From: Aquilaria yunnanensis
Lineage: Eukaryota; Streptophyta; Magnoliopsida; Malvales; Thymelaeaceae
NCBI GenBank assembly: GCA_039654915.1
Contig: CM077594.1
Location: 18,661,001 to 18,725,000, forward strand
DNA: 64,000 nt
Direction: 5' to 3'
A program made the translations under genes and the position numbers. Position 1 is the stretch's first letter; every line of letters begins with the position of its first letter. Shown here piece after piece: positions 29,682 through 43,270 of this stretch. The notes under the pieces were generated by a model. It saw nothing but the letters and a program-made list of their open reading frames with translations. It made no database searches and was not told the DNA's origin.

Positions 29682-32600
29682 TCAGGAGGAGTCACTCCAA
29701 GTATCGTCTTCTTCACCATCATCACTCCCAGTGGCCTGAAATTTCCTCATTTCTAAATTCCATTGTCTGACAGTAGAAAATATAAAAGCAAATGGAAGCA
29801 AAAGAAATTCACAGGCGCTGTTTACCTGGCGAATTGCACTAGCTTTCTCTAAAATTGCTGTGACTTTCACATTTGCAGCAGCACCTGATCCAGCTGTTTG
29901 TTTCTCTGTGACCGTAGGTCGCAGGCTGAATGACTATCGAAAAAAGAAATATCAAAAGTCAAGTAACATCAATACTATTCAGAGTCCCAAAAATAAATAA
30001 ATAAATAAAATAAGCATAAATGCTATTCTCTGACTGTTATTTCAGATGAATTCCACTGGTCATGAAACCACAGAGTGAAACAAATTTGAGTAGGAAGTAA
30101 AATCACGAGCAGAACATAGACATACTAAAACAACAACGAGAGGCATTATCTTCAATCAGCTTTATATACTTTATCCCTTTTCAGATGAGGAAGAATCCCC
30201 TGCCCCGGATAAGAGACATTACATTATACCTAAAAGATAACAAATTAGAGGACAAGGGATCCAAATAGATTACAGAACCACAACTGGAAAACCATGATGC
30301 AAAAGAATGGAGATCCCATGAAACAACCAATGGTTAAAGCATGTAAATGGATATAGGGAGAACTAAACCTTGTCCCAGAACAAGCATCTACATTAGCCAT
30401 CCAACCGTGAAAATCAGTGTTCCTTTCCTCCCATATAACCCAAGTAACAAAGATACTTTTCTACCACATAAAAGCACATTATTTTGCCGCCCAAAAACAT
30501 TAATTTTGTATTGCAACGCTCTTTTGTTTTCTACATTTTTATATTCTTCGATGAAACAAATGCTCTTTTATTGTTTTTATAAATGGTGCTACCACAGAGC
30601 ATGTATAAAACTTGTTACAGAAAACAGATACTGTTAATAGCAATTTTATTTATTACCTTTACTATTATCAATTTGCTTGGTGAAAATGGAACAGCACAGA
30701 CTGTATATTTATGACACATGATAGCTCTAATAACACATAAAACAGGTAGTTCTTGCCACAAGACTAGCAACTTTCAACGTCCCTTGAAATTTATATAAAC
30801 GATCATCCAAAAACAGAAGAAAAATCACTCACTTTTGATCTTATTTGCTGTAAGAAGTCGCCCTTCCTGTCCATTTTCATGCTCTGGCTAGCTTCTTTCA
30901 GTTTACGCAAATTTGGCTTCTCAATCCGCTGCATCCATAAATGATTATTTATACATAGAGCCACAAAGTTCAATCTATATTATATCTTTTTCTTTTCCTT
31001 GAATTATTTCCTCACAATGTACAACAATTTCCAAGTCTACCTTTTTCTCCGGCCTAAACATAATTGCCTCATCAATGATTTGAGGCTGATCAGCTGCTGC
31101 TATCTGATGCTTCTGCAACATGGTAGATGGCATAACTTTCATATCAAACTCAAGCTTGGAGGATTCTGAAGGCTTTTCTTCTACCAAACTTGAGAATGAC
31201 TTTGAAATTCGCCACTGTTCAGGAGGAAGAGGTGGTGTGAGAGGAGTTGGCTCCCGAGCATTTTGCAGTTGAAGCTGATTATTTTGAGTAGCATCAGTTT
31301 CAATACTTTCCTGTATTCTAGGGTTGGAGGAATCAAAACTAGGGAAATCAACCAAAGGATCAGAAACATTAGTTTCGGCACCATTATTATGACCATCTTT
31401 ACATCCCAGGGCAATGTGGATGCTCTCACTGGTTTCTCTCTGATCCTGCAAAAGGTTTGAGACAGAGTCCATGGACGACATTCTTCTGAAAGCTTCATAC
31501 AGCTCAGGATCCTTCCCTTCTGGTGATTCACCAGATTCCCATTCCTCAGAATTTGAATCAGAACAATGGCTTCGGCAATCATCAGACATATATGGTGATG
31601 ATCTACAAAATGTATCATCATCAGAATCTGAATCAACGTCCTGAAGTATGAAACCAGGGGATGGAACCAACTGAAACAAAGCAAACATATCTGCAACACT
31701 CTCCTGTATATGATTTTGATCAGGGAACTTTAGTTTCAGTTTGGATGTCTCAAATCCATTCACAGGGTTGAAAGATATCTTCATATGTTGAAGTGGCGGT
31801 GAAGAAATATAAGAACTTGCAGGTAATCCACTTCCAAGCTGATTGTCAAATGCTTTCTCTAAAATTCTATTAAATCCTGCACTTGGTTCTCTACTTCCCT
31901 GCTCCACCTCCATGCCAGTTTTTACAGAGGAAACATCTTCTGACTTACGGAAACCATTGGCAAGCAACCTATTCCCAAGTCCAAACATTCTTACTAAGTC
32001 ACCATCATTTACTTGACCAGATTGTATTGATGTAGCTTTTGTATCTGGACTAACCACATTTTGGTCAATACTTCTTTTGGGAAAAGAATCACTGGATGGC
32101 TCATTCTTACCGTCTAAATCAGCAAGAAGAGTTGAAGCTTTCACATTATCAGAACTATGACCATTTTCCACCCAACTGGGATTACCAGCAAATGAAACAG
32201 GCTTTTCTGTAGAATTATTGGGTTTAATCACATTTGTATGATTTGAACTACGATGTACCCCACTGTCTCTGGCTTCATGATCACTAACTCTAAAGTTTGG
32301 TGCGGCAAAAACAGGAGGTTTAGAAGGCTCAAGCCCCAAAAGTCCACCATTTGTCCAGAATCCAACTGAATGAGTGCTGGAAGATTCAGAATGAGAAGTT
32401 GTGGATTCACAAATCCTATCAATGACCCTATCAGTCAGTGGATCTTGCAAGTTGACAACGCCAGTGCCATTGGATGATGGAACAGTAACAACAGAATCCA
32501 TCTTCGGCCTTTGAAGTGAGTTATCATGAGTGCTTGATGGATCTGGTGAGTTGAAAACTCTAGAGCCAGTGGATGATGGAACACTGATGACAGATTCCAT

Positions 32601-35600
32601 CTCCGGCCTTTCGAGGACTTCACCACAATCATTGCCAGATAGAGTAACCAAATCAGAACTATGAGCAATCTGCTTATCTGTAACATCCACTGAAGTTAAG
32701 GAGTCACGTAAGCTCTCCTGCTTTAAGACTTCTGATGAGATGTTTGATGTTGCATGGCATTCAGCTATCTGCTTATCTGTAACATCCTCTGAAGCTAAGG
32801 AGTCAAACAAGCTCTCCTGCTTTACTACTTCTGATGACATGTTCAAGGTGACATGGCATTTAGCTAAGAATGGATCATGGTTGGCATCATTTACTGTTTG
32901 CACATGCATCTTAGCTACTTGAGTTTCATCCTTAACATCAGGGGATAACTGGCCCCTTCCACTTGTCAGAACATCTGCTCTATTGTCTGAACAAAGATGC
33001 ATTCCATTTTCTTCATTGGCATTAACATCTCCGGAGTATTGCTCCAATTCTCGTTTTGTTTGGCAGTCAATGTAACCTTCAGATTCAGAATCAATAGTAT
33101 TAAGTGCATCCATAAAACTGTCTGTCTCACTTTCAACTTCTTCAACCTCATTCCTGCTAGAGATTGCTTGAGTGCTGTCATCATTTGAAAGCATATCAAC
33201 TTGATCACCATTTGCCTGATGGATGGCTTGATAGACCTGACTGGCTGAGTTCACGTGCATCTCTGGAACTTCTTCTATATCACACGATTCCAATGCGAAC
33301 TCCACTATTTCTGCCTTTTCATCCCAAGTAACACAAGATGAACCTGAAGCAACTTCTTCATGTGATGAACCATGTGAAAAATTATTCTCCACAGCATGAG
33401 TCTCTACATTAGGCAGTCCTGAGGTGTCCCTACAGTTCATCAAACTGGGTAACTTTTCCTTGGATTCTTGTTCTTCGTGTTGCATAGAAGCACTTAAATC
33501 GAACAATTCAATATAGCCAGACTCTGTCCTCGAGATAAGAGAATCTGTATTATCTCCCATGTCAAGTCTTGGCATCGTATCATCAACCACCATAGAGGAT
33601 GTTTGAGGATGAGAAGTTTGTGCAACAAAGGTTGCAGGGGGATCTTGAGGAGGAGGTTGAGTATCAGACAAATTGGAAGCAGCCTGAGAAGATGGCTGCT
33701 CATTAGCTACTGTGGAGTCAGTTTGAGAAGGAGAAGGCTGCTCATTGACAACTGTGGAAGCACTCTGAGATGGAGATGATCGCCCATTTACAATTGGAGA
33801 AGTAAATTCCACCCTGCATAATGAGAAGTTGCACAAATTTGAGTTAAATAAATCAGATCTCAATTTTGCCCTCTCTGTCTCCAAGATCTTTGTTCTTCTG
33901 TCAATATCATATTCATGAATATGAACGCAAATTTACCTTCCTCTGTGATTGGATAAAGCACGTGGTAGCCCTCTTTTTTGGCTGGATGACTTCCTCTGTC
34001 AATTCAATGATTAAGCCAAAAGATAACTTTAGATCCCATGCAAGTTATTTCAAAACACATGCATAAATATAGGTATTACCAAAATTTTTCTCAAGCATGA
34101 CATGAACAACCAGCTGCAAATAAATTACAGGAGCCCATGCCTAACCAATGTACAATTTATGGCTACCTATGACATTGTTAAGATTCCACATATCGCTAAA
34201 CAGATAGCTTAAATCCATACCTTGCTTTTACGGGTTTTCTTGTCTTTCCGCACTTGTTCAGAATTAACATCTTCAATAGACTCACCCAAAACTCTTCTGA
34301 AAAAGGTAGGGTCAGAATATCTCTTCAGACAGGATCCCGGGCCACCTGCATCAAATCTGATCAGGAATGAGAAAGAATCAGTACGCAGAACAAAATTATC
34401 AAACTTTGTTCAGTTACAATCATTAGTAAGGAGACTTGACATAGTTAACCATACTTGTCAAGTAAGTGTAAGCAAGGTGGATCACGGCAACCTTCATAAG
34501 AATCCATGATAAACCGCGGCAAGTCATTGTAGATAAAATGATTATTTTCATTTTGAAGACGAGGATGCCACTCAGAACCTGCATGCGAACTGCTTTATAA
34601 AATAATCTGAATGAAAAGATTAATGATGAAAATAACACTGTAAGAACAAGATGAAAACAAAACTTTCTGAATGGCTAAGCACTAAAAGTTCCTTGGGAGC
34701 AACTTCAATTAGTACAAAATATATTTTCCATGCCTTATGGACAAGTAGTAGACAGGTTATCATTTGAAAAAGAAAACCTAAAGAAGATTAATATATTATC
34801 AATGGATCAAACAATTAGGAATCTCAAAGTTTATATTAGTTGTCTCCAATATCCATGAAACTGCTCCAGCACAACACTAAAATTGTAAATAGTATGCTTT
34901 TTCTTTAAGCAACATAACAGTTAACAGATCTCATTCTCACCAAAACAACCTCGGTAAAAATCTACCCTGGCAAGTCCTAGGAATTCCAAGATCAACTGTT
35001 CTGGACGAATGCACAATTTCTTTACTATCTCCAAACAAGAAACCAAAGCAATGGTTGCCTGGCCCAAATTTCACATATTTATTGAAATTTTCCTTCACTG
35101 TAACTGCTAAATTTCCCATCATCCATTAGTTTCCAGTTTGCTCCTTTGAATAAAAAAATCTTATATCCTATCCAGTTATAAAATGAGTTAGTGGGACATA
35201 AAGATGTAGTGATGGATGAGTTAACATGCAGTAAAGGACAAAACAAATGAATTTTTAAGGAAATAGGTAAAGGTAAACCTGAATGGGGTTAAAATTAGGG
35301 AGGGCTTGTTCTTAAAAAGTTAGGGAGGTTTTGCATATCGGACATAAAAGAATAGATAGGCATTTGCATGAGATAAGCTAGGCATGGGTAGACCAGTGAG
35401 GACAGAATTTTACTTTGATAAAATTTCAGTTATATTTACTGATGCTCTCAAATTATTTCTTGCCTACGTATCTTGGCTGAATGACCAGATGATAAAATTA
35501 GAAGAAACAATCATACACCCCAACTTTCAATGACCAAATGATAGTACAGAGATATAAATACATCTTACAAAATACACAATTGACATATGTCCATAGATGC

Positions 35601-36482
35601 ATAGCAATGGATGTCATAGAATCACTGACTTAAAAAATCATATATGAGCATCGGAAAAAGAACTTGGTTGAAAGTCACACCAGCTGTGTAGGCAAAATGT
35701 ATGTGGCTTGTCTGTGCAAGAACAGCCTTCTCAAGTGGAGGAAGTGCAGCTTCAATGCGTCGCACACGTAACTGTAATTTATGACTTCTAGAAGCTGTAG
35801 TCATCACTTGCTCCTGTAAGCCATGGAAAACTTCAGCAGCAAACCTGAAGCAGTTGGACGTCACTTCTTAGTTGACCACAAAAACACCAAGCTTCAAATT
35901 GTAAGCAAACGAACAAGCAGAACATCTGACAAGTGGCAACTGAACACAAATATAAGGATCTTGAAAACCAAATTTCACATTCCAATTTCTGAATACACAT
36001 TATGTTTCTCCCTTAGTTTCCTAATCACACAGAAATACCAAATTTGTATGTTTTCACATGGAACAAACTTACGGCCTGAAGCCTAGCAAAACACAGAAAG
36101 AAAAGATAAGCATGCCTCTCACTTATAATCTGCTTGAGAAGCCCTTCTTGATAATTGCATTTTAAGTAACAAATCTTCAGTTGCTCTCAAGCACCAAAAA
36201 AAACACATAAATGCACCAAACAAACTAAGCAAAATCTGAAACAAGCAGAAGCTCACAAATTCTAGAAACGAATCATAAATGCACAACCACTAAGAAGCTC
36301 AACAGCAGACAGGAAAATAGAACATACTCAGCAAGATCGCCTAATTGGCGCAAGATCCCGACGAGACCAGCAACGGCGACGCCGTCAAGCACCGCCTTGG
36401 GATCCTCTATGTCTGTTGCCTTGTGGAGCTCCGGCCGGCCCAAGGCGAACTCATTCCGCAGCGGAAACCTCACCAGCGGCAT
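29682..36482 (-). CDS. SCAR: SCAR/WAVE complex subunit, nine exons, 1222 residues
   Basis: SCAR proteins activate ARP2/3 actin nucleation in the SCAR/WAVE complex and shape trichomes and pavement cells. Exons in transcript order: 36482-36328, 35844-35681, 34578-34455, 34356-34221, 33995-33937, 33813-31041, 30928-30833, 29933-29826, 29735-29682. All introns are GT-AG and all phases fit. Exons 1-4 form the SCAR homology domain, beginning [12 protein letters not shown] and including [36 protein letters not shown] and [16 protein letters not shown]. Exon 5 is a basic linker. Exon 6 is the long Ser/Asp/Glu-rich region. Exon 7 carries the WH2 motif (DFLQQIRSK), exon 8 the connector ([13 protein letters not shown]) and exon 9 the acidic end ([14 protein letters not shown]). 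The length is within the plant SCAR range. The exon 6 start was chosen at 33813 because a start near 33897 would leave an intron of only about 39 nt. Confidence 0.93.
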
Positions 36483-37618
36483 CCCTCTCCAGCTCTCGAA
36501 CTCGCCGAGCTTCACCGGAAGCTACAGAGACGAGAGGAATGCGAGAGAATGACCTACAACGAAGAGTGAAATTGAGGAATCCGTGAGGAAGGAGGAGGGT
36601 TGTTGGAGTGATTGCAGCAGCTTAACCGCTGGGATGGAGAATTTTTTTCTTTTCGTTTTTGGGTGTGAAGCGAAGAGTTGTTGCCAAAACTGCAAGCCAT
36701 TCCTTCCTGCTATGAAAATCGTGGTGCGTGCATTTAATGAGGTAGTGAAATGACGAGAATGGCCTCTCTGTTTGACCGTATTGACTTGGTTAGTTGGGTG
36801 TCTTCGGGGTTATGTGGGCTGAAACGCCTGAAGGTACGGGTTAGACATTCTGTTCATTGTCGGCTTCCACTTGACTTCCATAATTCATTTATTCCAACTC
36901 CTACTTTTATTTATTTGATTTAAAAAAGTGATATTTTCATACACCTGCTGAGGGTGCTTAGGTCTGCTTCCCTTTTAAGGGTGTCCATGATTTTTTGGTT
37001 GGTTCAGTTTCAACTCAAAGTTAAATTGAAGAAAAAAAAAATTGGATTTTTATAGTTTAAATGGGAGAAATGCACCACTTATGTGAGACTCACACCACAA
37101 ACAAGCCATTAATCTAATGAGTCTAGGCAAATATGATACAACATTTAAAAAAGTAACAGAAAGCATTTTAATCCTAAAACACTTTGCATGTTTCTAGATA
37201 AGTCCTTAATGTTATTCACTTGTCAAATCAACCTTAAATTTTGTCCATCATTTATTATGCTCATCCTAAAAATCAAAGAGCTTGTCCCCTACTTTGATTC
37301 CACGATTAGCCTTAAGATTGACAACGATGAGGAGAAGGTCTCCATCTCACAATTGCTTTAAGTTTGAGATGGGGTGTAAGGTAACTTGAGCGTAGTTTTG
37401 AATTTCATACTATATCAAAGCCAATATAGGCGATACATATTGGTACCAGCTTGAAAATAGTACAGAACAATAAAAGAAAGGTTGTCCTCTATATCCAAAA
37501 TGTGCTGGTTGGTATTAGGTGACCAACCATCTCGCATTTTTCTAGCCATAATGCCTTGGTACTGGCCAAATAATTTTTTTATTTTCTTTTAATTTTGATA
37601 TTTTTAGGTAAAATATAT
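36483..37618. other. SCAR promoter and 5' leader region, then intergenic DNA
   Basis: The first roughly 200 bp (to about 36700) are GC-richer and purine-rich, as expected for a leader. An in-frame ATG 11 codons upstream (36515) is less likely as start because the family begins MPL. No TATA box could be chosen with confidence. Nothing was recognised in the rest. Confidence 0.5.
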
Positions 37619-37627
37619 TATAAATAT

Positions 37628-38487
37628 GGGAAAAAATAATAAATAAACTACAAATATTTTGAGACTGGTTCGAATTGGCCGCTAATGTTTTTCTAGGCCA
37701 AATAAACCACTAACATTATTTAAAATGGCTGAATAAATCGCTAATGTAATCCAAATTGCCGAATTTCCCACTCAACTTTGAAATATTATAAAACTCCAAC
37801 ACTATCTTTTTAAAATTGACAAAATAGATTTATTTAATTTAAAATAATGCAAATATGACATTGTCGTCCAGCCCCCATCAGATCTCGTGGTAGCCTCCCT
37901 TGCCCGAGCTCGTAAGTAGCATCATCCTCCCCTTTACCATTCTCGCTGCCATTAGAGGTTTGTCATTGCTGCTTATTGCTGCTTTTAGGGTTCTTGCAGT
38001 AACTCAAGCCCTCCATGAGCACATCATCACCATTATTGCTGTGAATTGAAGAGAGGAACTTAAGATTGTGGCTAGTGAAAGGCTGTGAAAATTGTGATTA
38101 TGGTGGCATTAAAGTGAAAATATGAGCCCGTAGGCAGTATTGGCACTGGCAATGATTTAAGAGTTATGAGCTGATGAACGTTGTGATTGTGGCAATAATG
38201 GCTCGAAACGTGAGTTCTTTGGCTTTGATGGAAAGGCGCTAGGAGAATAAAGTGGAAATGGTGGTTGAAATGTTGGGTCCACAAGCTTCAAAGGCGCTAG
38301 GAATGAAAGGAGAAAACATAGGGATTAAACTTAACATTTTACGCTAAGATTCCATTAATGATTAAAGTTACAAGAGTGACCGATTTAAGTCAACTTACAA
38401 ACATTAGTGGTTTATTTGGCCGAAAAAAATATTAGTAGATGAATCGACCAACTCGAAAATATTAGTGGTTTATTAGTTATTTTTTTC
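37628..38487. mobile_element. third MULE-like element, 860 bp, near-perfect 9-bp target duplication
   Basis: Long inverted repeats of roughly 100 bp share GGCCAAATAAACCACTAA in both ends. The duplication is TATAAATAT (37619-37627) / TATAAGTAT (38488-38496), one mismatch. The GC-richer interior (37860-38290) may be captured DNA; no family was recognised. Confidence 0.78.
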
Positions 38488-38728
38488 TATAAGTATGTGT
38501 AATTGATTAATTTCATAACAAATATTTATTGATATTTGAAAGAAAACATGTAGTTTTATTTTTTTTCGGTCATACCTTAAAAATTATAGTTGTATTATAT
38601 ATAGTGAAATATTTATATGTGAAAAACTTTAAATTAATTTGCTTACATGTGACCTACACTCCACACCCTTACAGTTTCAAATTTTATTATCTATTATATG
38701 TTGATATGCTATATATAAATACATATAT

Positions 38729-38730
<2 letters not shown>

Positions 38731-38774
<44 letters not shown>
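38731..38774. repeat. (AC)22 microsatellite
   Basis: Uninterrupted AC dinucleotide run. Confidence 0.98.
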
Positions 38775-38777
<3 letters not shown>

Positions 38778-39787
38778 ATTTTGATATATGGATATATGCC
38801 TAAAATATTTATAATTGGTACATCCAAGATGGTGCAATATGATACTAATACTGTACCGTACTAACAAAAACTGGTACATCATCTCATACGAGATTCAAAA
38901 CCTTAAAGTTGAGGCACGACGATAGTGGACTTTGGGTTCTAGAGTGACAGTAATTTTGGGTTTAAATAATTCTTTTCCAAGATTCATGACAATGAAGTTA
39001 TTTTTTACATGCACATTGTAGCGAGTATTTTTTTTATAAATTTAGAATTAAAAAATATCAATAATAAATAACTAAAAAAAATTTCACCCATAAATTTATT
39101 TACTTAATTAAAATTTCACTTTATTTTAATTTTGAGTTTGGCTTTCTTTATGTTAAGTTCTTTTCATTAAAATGATTAGTTATGATAAAAAAAAAATACG
39201 ATGAAACATAACATTGTACATGCTTCATAATGATGGATAATTTACCAAAATATATGATCTCTTATCTACTCAAATTATAAATTTTTATATCAATAAGATA
39301 TTTATTTACAGAAACTCAGTTTCAACCTCAGCAATTATGAACCAAATTATATTTTTTAAATCATAGAGCTTTTGAATTAAATAACTCATGTTATGAAACT
39401 CAATCATTAATAATGAAATGATATGACTAAAATATAAAATTATTTTTAATTTATATTATTCAATTAATGGTTTAACCATTAACTTAATAAATATTAAAAG
39501 AAAAGAAAAGTTGATGCAGGCTCCTGGTCCAAGTGATGTAAGTGTCACTAGGCTTTTTGTGATTAATGAAGTGTGCACCCATCGTGGGTGTGCACCTAAA
39601 AAAAAAAGAAAAAAATATTGGTCAAAAAGTTTGGGAGCATGGAAAAAGTTTATATATTAAGAGTTTAACAATCAATGGTGATCAATATTTTTATTTAGAA
39701 AATAGTAAATAAAATAACAAAAAGAATTTAGGGAGCAAGACAACAAATGGCAATAATTTAGTTAAGTAGTTATTAAGTTCAGGAACT
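38775..39787. other. AT-rich intergenic stretch
   Basis: No gene. At 39510-39612 a short segment with a GTGCACCCA-type hairpin ends in an A-rich tail, which could be the 3' end of a retroposed sequence. The evidence is too thin for a call. Confidence 0.4.
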
Positions 39788-39792
39788 AAAAC

Positions 39793-41207
39793 TGTTGGGT
39801 TTCGGGAGCCAAACAGCGCAGCGGAATTTAACCGAAACCCTCCAGGATCCAAGTGAAACGGGGTAAACCGGGTGTTCAAAAATTTCATACCTAATTTTCG
39901 GTTGAGATCTTTCACTCAACTGTAGAGTCGAATCACAAAACCTGAACAGTTGACGTGTTCAGGCTCTTTATGGTATCCACACGAGCCTCTCGGGATCACC
40001 ACGCTTCCACCACGTCCCGGCAGATGCGTTTCTTTTGCGCTCGCAGTGCTAGCTTGCGTCCTCCAAGGAATTGCAAAAGAAGAGTGCGGCTGTCCTTTTG
40101 GGAGGCTAGGGCAAGGAGACCTACGAATTTCTCACTTAAAAGTTGTATTTATAGTGAGACTCAACTTCCAGGCCTAATGGGTTTCAAAGCCCTAATCCAA
40201 TTAGGATTTAATTTCGGGCTTAATAATGGCTCAACTCCTTGGCCCATTATTAATACGAAATTAAAGTGAAACCATAACCCAAATAATTAGCCCATGCACT
40301 CTAATGATCCAAATAGCTCTATGTGTGAGACCCAATAGGCTTTTGCCATGTTGGCAATGATCATAAATCACATTTATGATCATAAGCAATGAGCGGTGTC
40401 TAGCAACACATCATTGCTACCCAAGTGACAAGATTGTCGGTGAATCGATTAAACCTTTATGATCATCATCGATATATGTCATTGTCCATTTGTCCAAGAT
40501 ATCAAGACTGAGCACAAGACATGGAATGTGTCACTCTCGTATAGCCCAATCTTTGGTTCTTGATTACCGAGTAGACCAACTTAAACTGACGACATTGATA
40601 TCATATATCAACTCATCGGAGCATGGCCATGCATTTTCTAAGTCATACTCTATCAAGGGGTCCAAAGATATCACTCCCGTTACATAGGAGGGACAAATCC
40701 CATCTTGATCATACAAATCCCTCCGCATGATATGTGACATACCCAATGACCTCCTTCAAGTTCACTCAGTTACGAGCAACAAAGGAAAGTATTAAAGTAT
40801 GTGACTCACATGTAGGGAACCTTGATGATCTTAGGTCGAAGGACTACATATACCATGATCACTATGAGAATCACTTATGACACTCATATAACGATCCATG
40901 AAGTGTTCTCATGGTGGGTCGGTCCAGTACACAAGTTCTCCAACTTGTACCCATATGTAGACTACATATCTCATATTAGTCTCCACATATGCTAGTCATT
41001 ATGTATTATTGCAACCCGCTCCACAATAATACTAGACTATGGACGTTTAAGAATATCATTATTCTAGGGTTACAATTATGTTTATTACGTTACGCAGAAA
41101 CAAAACAACAAACAAAATTGCTGGATTAATGCCTCAATAAAATATCATGACTCAATATGCAAAAATACAATCATCTCATGATTGGCTTTTTGGGCACAAC
41201 ACTAACA
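39793..41207 (-). mobile_element. solo LTR, 1415 bp, with 5-bp target duplication
   Basis: It begins TGTTAGTGTTGTGCCC on the minus strand (at 41207) and ends ...CCCAACA at 39793. The duplication AAAAC is at 39788-39792 and 41208-41212. No internal retrotransposon sequence adjoins either end, so it is a recombination product. A TATA box at 40146-40154 sets the minus orientation. I recall this LTR type as common in dicots, but the family was not confirmed. Confidence 0.88.
40146..40154 (-). promoter_or_regulatory. TATA box of the solo LTR
   Basis: Minus-strand CTATAAATA, followed by an A/C-rich start region. It defines U3 as 41207 down to about 40120. Confidence 0.55.
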
Positions 41208-41599
41208 AAAACACCATAGTGGTCAAACTTAGGGACTAAAATGAAAAAGGGAAGAAATTCAAGTACTAAAAACCAAGAGGAAATGTGAAACAGAATGAAA
41301 CTAGGAAAATAGAAAAATATGCTCTCAAAATGTGATTTCCTTTCAGAAAGGAGACTGCACCTTAAAAAGAGTCAATTGTATCAGGAGACAAGGGGAAAAA
41401 TTGCATTGTTCATGAACAATGATTTTCACTATTCATAAATAGTGCGCTTTCCACGAGTTTTTAAACATATTGATAAATAGAGTTATATGTCCCACGTGTT
41501 GCAATTGTTCAATATATGGTAACAATTTATGTAAATATAACAAAATAATTATTAAATAATAAAGTTTAAAGATGAAAAAGGGAAAAAGTGGTAAGATAC

Positions 41600-43270
41600 T
41601 AGTTAGTATTGCTAGGTAATAAATAGGAAAACTGAGGTGACACATAACAGATGTTTAAATGTTGACTTATTAACTCTTATTAGCTGTTTGGTAACTTTGG
41701 GGATTTAATTGCTCAAAATGAAAAACAAGAGTGATCAAAACACTCATTTCCCTATTCACTATCTTCTTCAACCCACTTGTCACCATAACCACCTTCATCC
41801 CCCTCTAATCGCTTTTGTCGTCCATTATCGCTAAAGAGAGATAAAAGAGACCGATGTTTCAATTGACTATTCTTCATTATCACTACCTTTATGTTTCCAA
41901 TCATTTTTTTTTAAAAAGAAACCTTCAAGGATTTTGCTTTAGGAAAACAATCCTCTTCACAAGATCATGAGCAAATCAACAAATAACAGAATGAGAACTT
42001 TAAACAAAAATGGTAACTTATCATGTCCTTCTAAATGAATAAAAAAATGCACTTAAAAAGATAAAAGAAAAAACTTGCACAAAATCGTTGAGAATCATAA
42101 AAATTTGATTCAGCAGCCAAAGTTATTTCAAATCCAATGTATGAATCATACTAGGTGGGCCTAAAGAGGGACTAAATCCAATTGGTATCTTGAAATTAGT
42201 AAAAAAACTTAAACTTGAAACTAATTCACTTGATCTCTTACAAAAGACACGCATTTTACAAGAAGAAGAAAAAATCTATAAGCTTTTGGAACTAGAAGTT
42301 GTAAATCAAAAGATGCAATAGTAAAGGAAGTGATTTTGGTTCAGGGAAATGACTAAAACAAAAAGAGAGAAACATGAGATTTAGTAGGAGAAAATGAGGT
42401 TTAGAAAAGAAGGGCGAGAAATGTCTATTCATATGCTTTGTTTGGATAATTCATTAAGAGAATTGAAGTGAAAGGGAGGGGAGAGTGGAGCATAAAAAAT
42501 AGATAGGAGTCCATCATCCTCTCAATTTGAGAAGGATTAGAAAATTATATGTGAGGAGGCATGTAGAGGGATAACAGTAGTCTCCCCTCCTCATTTCCTT
42601 CAATTTTTTATCTAACTAAACAAGATATGGAAGATAATTACCCTTCCTATTCCCCCCATTCCTCTTAATCCAAACAGGCGGTTAGAACATTAAATCTTTG
42701 AGAAGAAGAGGGAAGAAGGAAGAAATTACAATCAGCCTCACATACATGAAGACAAATTTAAAGACTATAGCTCATAATGAATTGAGCGATCACAAAGGAT
42801 TTAGGATCAATTGAGGCTGGCATCACTGTGTCTTTTTCCATAATTCATTATCATTCTCCATTTTTGACCTTTATGTGCCCATTTGTAAGCCTTATGCCAT
42901 GTCACTGTCTCCAAACGAGGGGAGGAGATTCCATCGGTGATGAGCATAGGCCCGATGTGGAGTTGGGTCCCGCCATGGACGACGACCAACTTGACACCAA
43001 GGTTGTCCTCGAAGTTTTGATCATGATCTGGAAAGGACAAGTTAATTAGAGATTCAAATAAGAACAAATGAGAAAAGAGAATTGAGAAGAATGGAAGAGA
43101 ACAATGGGAAATAAGTATTTTACTCATTTTTGTTTTTGGTTTTGAGCAATTTAATCCTCAAAATTACCAAATAAATAAAAAGAGTTAACAAGTTAGCACT
43201 TAAACATTCGTCATTTACCACCTTAACTTTTTTGTCTGTCATTTAGCTAAACATCTAAATTATGACTAAT
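41600..43270. mobile_element. long-TIR MULE-like element, ends approximate
   Basis: The left arm (about 41600-41770) and right arm (about 43100-43270) are inverted repeats over more than 130 bp, sharing for example GATTTAATTGCTCAAAA and AAACACTCATTTCCC-like stretches. The exact ends and target duplication were not resolved. A minus-strand open segment (42807-43127) includes GVKLVVVHGG, which recalls amino-acid-kinase-type proteins. That match is weak; it may be captured exon DNA. Confidence 0.65.

Noticed and set aside
31181..31699. 172-codon frame inside the SCAR long exon
   Set aside because: Same-strand shadow in another frame, without domains.
33814..33884. Start of the SCAR long exon at METERAKL
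   Set aside because: Needs an intron of about 39 nt or a separate gene start; the CAG acceptor before 33813 keeps frame with a normal 123-nt intron.
39510..39612. SINE-like segment with A-rich tail
   Set aside because: No A/B box, no duplication found; only a hairpin and an A-run.
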